Under the pieces are notes generated by a model. It ran no database searches, had not been told where the DNA came from, and saw nothing but the letters and a program-made list of their open reading frames with translations. Positions 62,037 through 64,000 of a stretch of 64,000 nt of DNA are shown piece by piece. The stretch lies in the NCBI RefSeq assembly GCF_011089895.1, contig NZ_JAANAT010000001.1, positions 2,914,001 to 2,978,000 of the forward strand. The letters run 5' to 3'. Source of the DNA: Mucilaginibacter inviolabilis (GTDB lineage Bacteria > Bacteroidota > Bacteroidia > Sphingobacteriales > Sphingobacteriaceae). Every line of letters starts with the position of its first letter. Position 1 is the stretch's first letter. Both the position numbers and the translations under genes were made by a program.

Positions 62037-63999
62037 GATGATGCAAAGGGACATAAAATTTACTTTCTTTATCTTCTGGGTCTAATGATACTGATTGTGT
62101 GCTGGCATTACCTTGTACCCAGGCAAAAACCAATGGTAATATTAACAGGGCTGCAAATGTTGAAGCAATAAGTCCGCCAATAACCGCGCGGCCAAGCGGC
62201 GATGTCTGATCACCACCTTCACCCAGGCCGGATGCCATCGGGATCATACCTACAACCATCGCTAAACTGGTCATTAATATAGGGCGCAAACGCAAAGCTA
62301 CAGCTTCGCGGGCGGCTTTCAACGCGTCGCCATTATGTTTACGCAACTCTTCGGCGTTGGTTATCAGCAATACCGCGTTGGATATGGATACACCCACCGA
62401 CATGATCATACCCATGTACGATTGTAAGTTTAGCGTTGCCCCGGTTATTTTAACCAGCAGTAACGATCCGAACAATACCGCCGGCACCGTTGATAATACT
62501 ACGAATGACATTTTAAACGACTGGAAGTTGGCTGCCAGCATCAGGAATATCACGATAATAGCTACCACCAAACCCGATTGTAAACTATCCAACGTATCGG
62601 TTAGCGTTTGGCTCAGACCGCGCATTTCAATAGTTAAACCGTGCGGTAATTTGCCGATGGATTTAATAGCTTCCTGCACATCATGCGTAGCTGTACCCAA
62701 ATCTTTTTTGTTGATATTGGCAGTAACCGACAGTGTAGGTATAGCGCCGATGTTGTCATCTTCGCCATTAGCCAGGCCGGTTTTTACATCAGCCACATCA
62801 CCCAATGTTGGGCGTGCCTGGTTAGCTAATACAGGAATCTCCTTTACATCATTCAGGCTGGCCATTTGATACTCAGGTATCTGTACCTGTACCAGGTAGC
62901 TCAGGCCGGCACGCTCATCAATCCAGTTATTTTTTTCGGTAAACCTTGATGATGAGGTTGAAGCGATCAATGAGCGGGAAATATCATTTAAACCCACACC
63001 CAGTTGTGCCGCTCTTTGCCTGTCGATAGTAATATCCAATGATGGATAGTTAAACGACTGACCTATCTGTGCATCGCGTAAATATTTAATCTGTTTTAAT
63101 TTATCTAACACCTTAAAGGCATATTCCTGATTCTGTTTTTTGTTTTTACCAGTTAAAGCCACCTCTATAGGCGTAGGCGATCCCTGGCTCAGGATCTTGT
63201 CTGTCAATTCTATCGGCTCAAATGATATTTTTATGCCGGGCATTCTTTGTGCTATGGAATCTCTGAATTTTTCTTTCAGATCGTCCAGGTTCACTTTATA
63301 GTCTTCGGTTAAGCTCACCTGCATAACCGCTTCTTGCGGCCCGGCCATGAACATATATATCGGGTTGGTAGAGAACGACGAAGGGTGTGTACCTACCATG
63401 GTAGAGGTAATAGCAATATGGTTTTTACCTACAATGTTACCCAATATACGTTGAGCTTTCACCACTTCTATCTCGGTACGTTCCAAACGGGTACCATCAG
63501 GTGCACGTAAACGTACCTGGAAGGTGCCGGAGTTTACCTTAGGTAATACGTCGCGGCCAATAATGTTCAGGAGTAAAAAGGCTAAACCGCAGGCAGTAAT
63601 AACATAAATGGTCACCAGAATTTTCCGGTTAGGCATCATCCTGTCCATCAGGCGCATAAAGCTATCCCTGAACTTATCAAAACGGGTTACTTCCTTACCG
63701 GTATGTTCCAAAGCCCTTTTCATGGCCTTTTCTTTTTGCTCCCATGGTTCGCCTTCATCCTCCAAAGCAAAACCATCGGGATTGCTGTGATCTTCATGTT
63801 TGTTCACCATGATCCAGTTGGCCATGATAGGTACAAAGGTTTGCGCCAGGAAGTATGATACGATCATGGAGAAACCAATAGCCAATGCCAGCGGCAGGAA
63901 CAACGCTCCCGGAATGCCTTTCATGGTAAAGGCCGGTGCAAACACCGCCAGGATACAAAACAGGATCAGCAATTTAGGGAAAGCGATCTCCTTACAGGC
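62023..63999 (-). CDS. RND-family efflux permease (5' end outside the window)
   Basis: The C-terminal 659 residues of a hydrophobe/amphiphile efflux (AcrB/CusA-like) permease; the frame is open to the right edge, so the start is beyond 64000. Visible parts are membrane segments with ILFCILAVFAPAFTMKGIPGALFLPLALAIGFSMIVSYFLAQTFVP, the second periplasmic porter region (VNSGTFQVRLRAPDGTRLERTE), and the second bundle of segments with MGMIMSVGVSISNAVLLITNAEELR and LRPILMTSLAMVVGMIPMASGLGEGGDQTSPLGRAVIGGL. Proton-driven export across the inner membrane with the adaptor encoded by the overlapping downstream gene. Confidence 0.93.
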   Translation of the reverse strand, partial: ACKEIAFPKLLILFCILAVFAPAFTMKGIPGALFLPLALAIGFSMIVSYFLAQTFVPIMANWIMVNKHEDHSNPDGFALEDEGEPWEQKEKAMKRALEHTGKEVTRFDKFRDSFMRLMDRMMPNRKILVTIYVITACGLAFLLLNIIGRDVLPKVNSGTFQVRLRAPDGTRLERTEIEVVKAQRILGNIVGKNHIAITSTMVGTHPSSFSTNPIYMFMAGPQEAVMQVSLTEDYKVNLDDLKEKFRDSIAQRMPGIKISFEPIELTDKILSQGSPTPIEVALTGKNKKQNQEYAFKVLDKLKQIKYLRDAQIGQSFNYPSLDITIDRQRAAQLGVGLNDISRSLIASTSSSRFTEKNNWIDERAGLSYLVQVQIPEYQMASLNDVKEIPVLANQARPTLGDVADVKTGLANGEDDNIGAIPTLSVTANINKKDLGTATHDVQEAIKSIGKLPHGLTIEMRGLSQTLTDTLDSLQSGLVVAIIVIFLMLAANFQSFKMSFVVLSTVPAVLFGSLLLVKITGATLNLQSYMGMIMSVGVSISNAVLLITNAEELRKHNGDALKAAREAVALRLRPILMTSLAMVVGMIPMASGLGEGGDQTSPLGRAVIGGLIASTFAALLILPLVFAWVQGNASTQSVSLDPEDKESKFYVPLHHHEKA

Positions 64000-64000
64000 A

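Overview
The window looks like a chromosome segment of a Bacteroidota bacterium of the Sphingobacteriaceae type (Mucilaginibacter- or Pedobacter-like; genus is inference). The evidence is a FecI-type sigma factor, FecR and SusC/SusD set, a type IX secretion sorting domain, several promoters with the Bacteroidota -7 box TAnnTTTG, and many dyad-symmetric intergenic repeats of kinds I associate with this group.

Layout. 1-10.3 kb: a polysaccharide-uptake type locus: sigma factor, anti-sigma factor, SusC-like receptor, SusD-like lipoprotein, then a secreted beta-helix protein with a C-terminal PDZ-like domain. 10.5-18.5 kb: a large type IX-secreted protein with an 85-residue membrane mini-protein, an outer-membrane barrel, a WecA/TagO-like phosphosugar transferase, tRNA-Lys(TTT), tRNA-Arg(TCT) and a lipoprotein. 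19.2-23.8 kb: glycolysis: a BadF-type sugar kinase, a Nudix-like regulator, then a tight operon of pfkA, a second and degenerate BadF-type paralogue, and gap. 24-29 kb: SDR oxidoreductase, AraC regulator, MacB/FtsX-like permease and small proteins. 29-41.2 kb: alpha-glucan metabolism on the minus strand: glgB, GH31 alpha-glucosidase, GH13 amylase, and a beta-phosphoglucomutase joined in frame to a GH65 phosphorylase. 41.3-53.4 kb: housekeeping and accessory genes, including ferritin, a 2Fe-2S protein, SRPBCC and VOC proteins, a nuclease, a penicillin acylase homologue, a SYLF protein, a LuxE-like protein, a RES-Xre toxin-antitoxin pair and tyrS. 53.6-64 kb: ACP phosphodiesterase-like gene, rpsA, an ACT-domain protein, pyrR, a four-helix-bundle gene with terminal inverted repeats, pyrB, a serine hydrolase, and an RND efflux pump whose permease runs off the right edge.

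How the genes work together. The alpha-glucan enzymes probably release maltose and glucose, which the GH65 and phosphoglucomutase parts turn into glucose and glucose 6-phosphate for the glycolytic genes at 21-24 kb. The sigma/FecR/SusCD genes probably sense and import a separate glycan.

The most unusual content lies between genes. From about 20 kb to 61 kb many intergenic gaps hold inverted-repeat elements of roughly a dozen families. One is read in frame at the phosphoglucomutase-phosphorylase junction. One family (AGTATCAAGTAGCTAGTATC core) has three full copies and a half copy. One unit carries a four-helix-bundle gene between 31-bp inverted ends and sits exactly between pyrR and pyrB. A separate non-coding module (promoter-like box, GC-rich hairpin, conserved AT-rich block) occurs twice, upstream of the beta-helix gene and of glgB.
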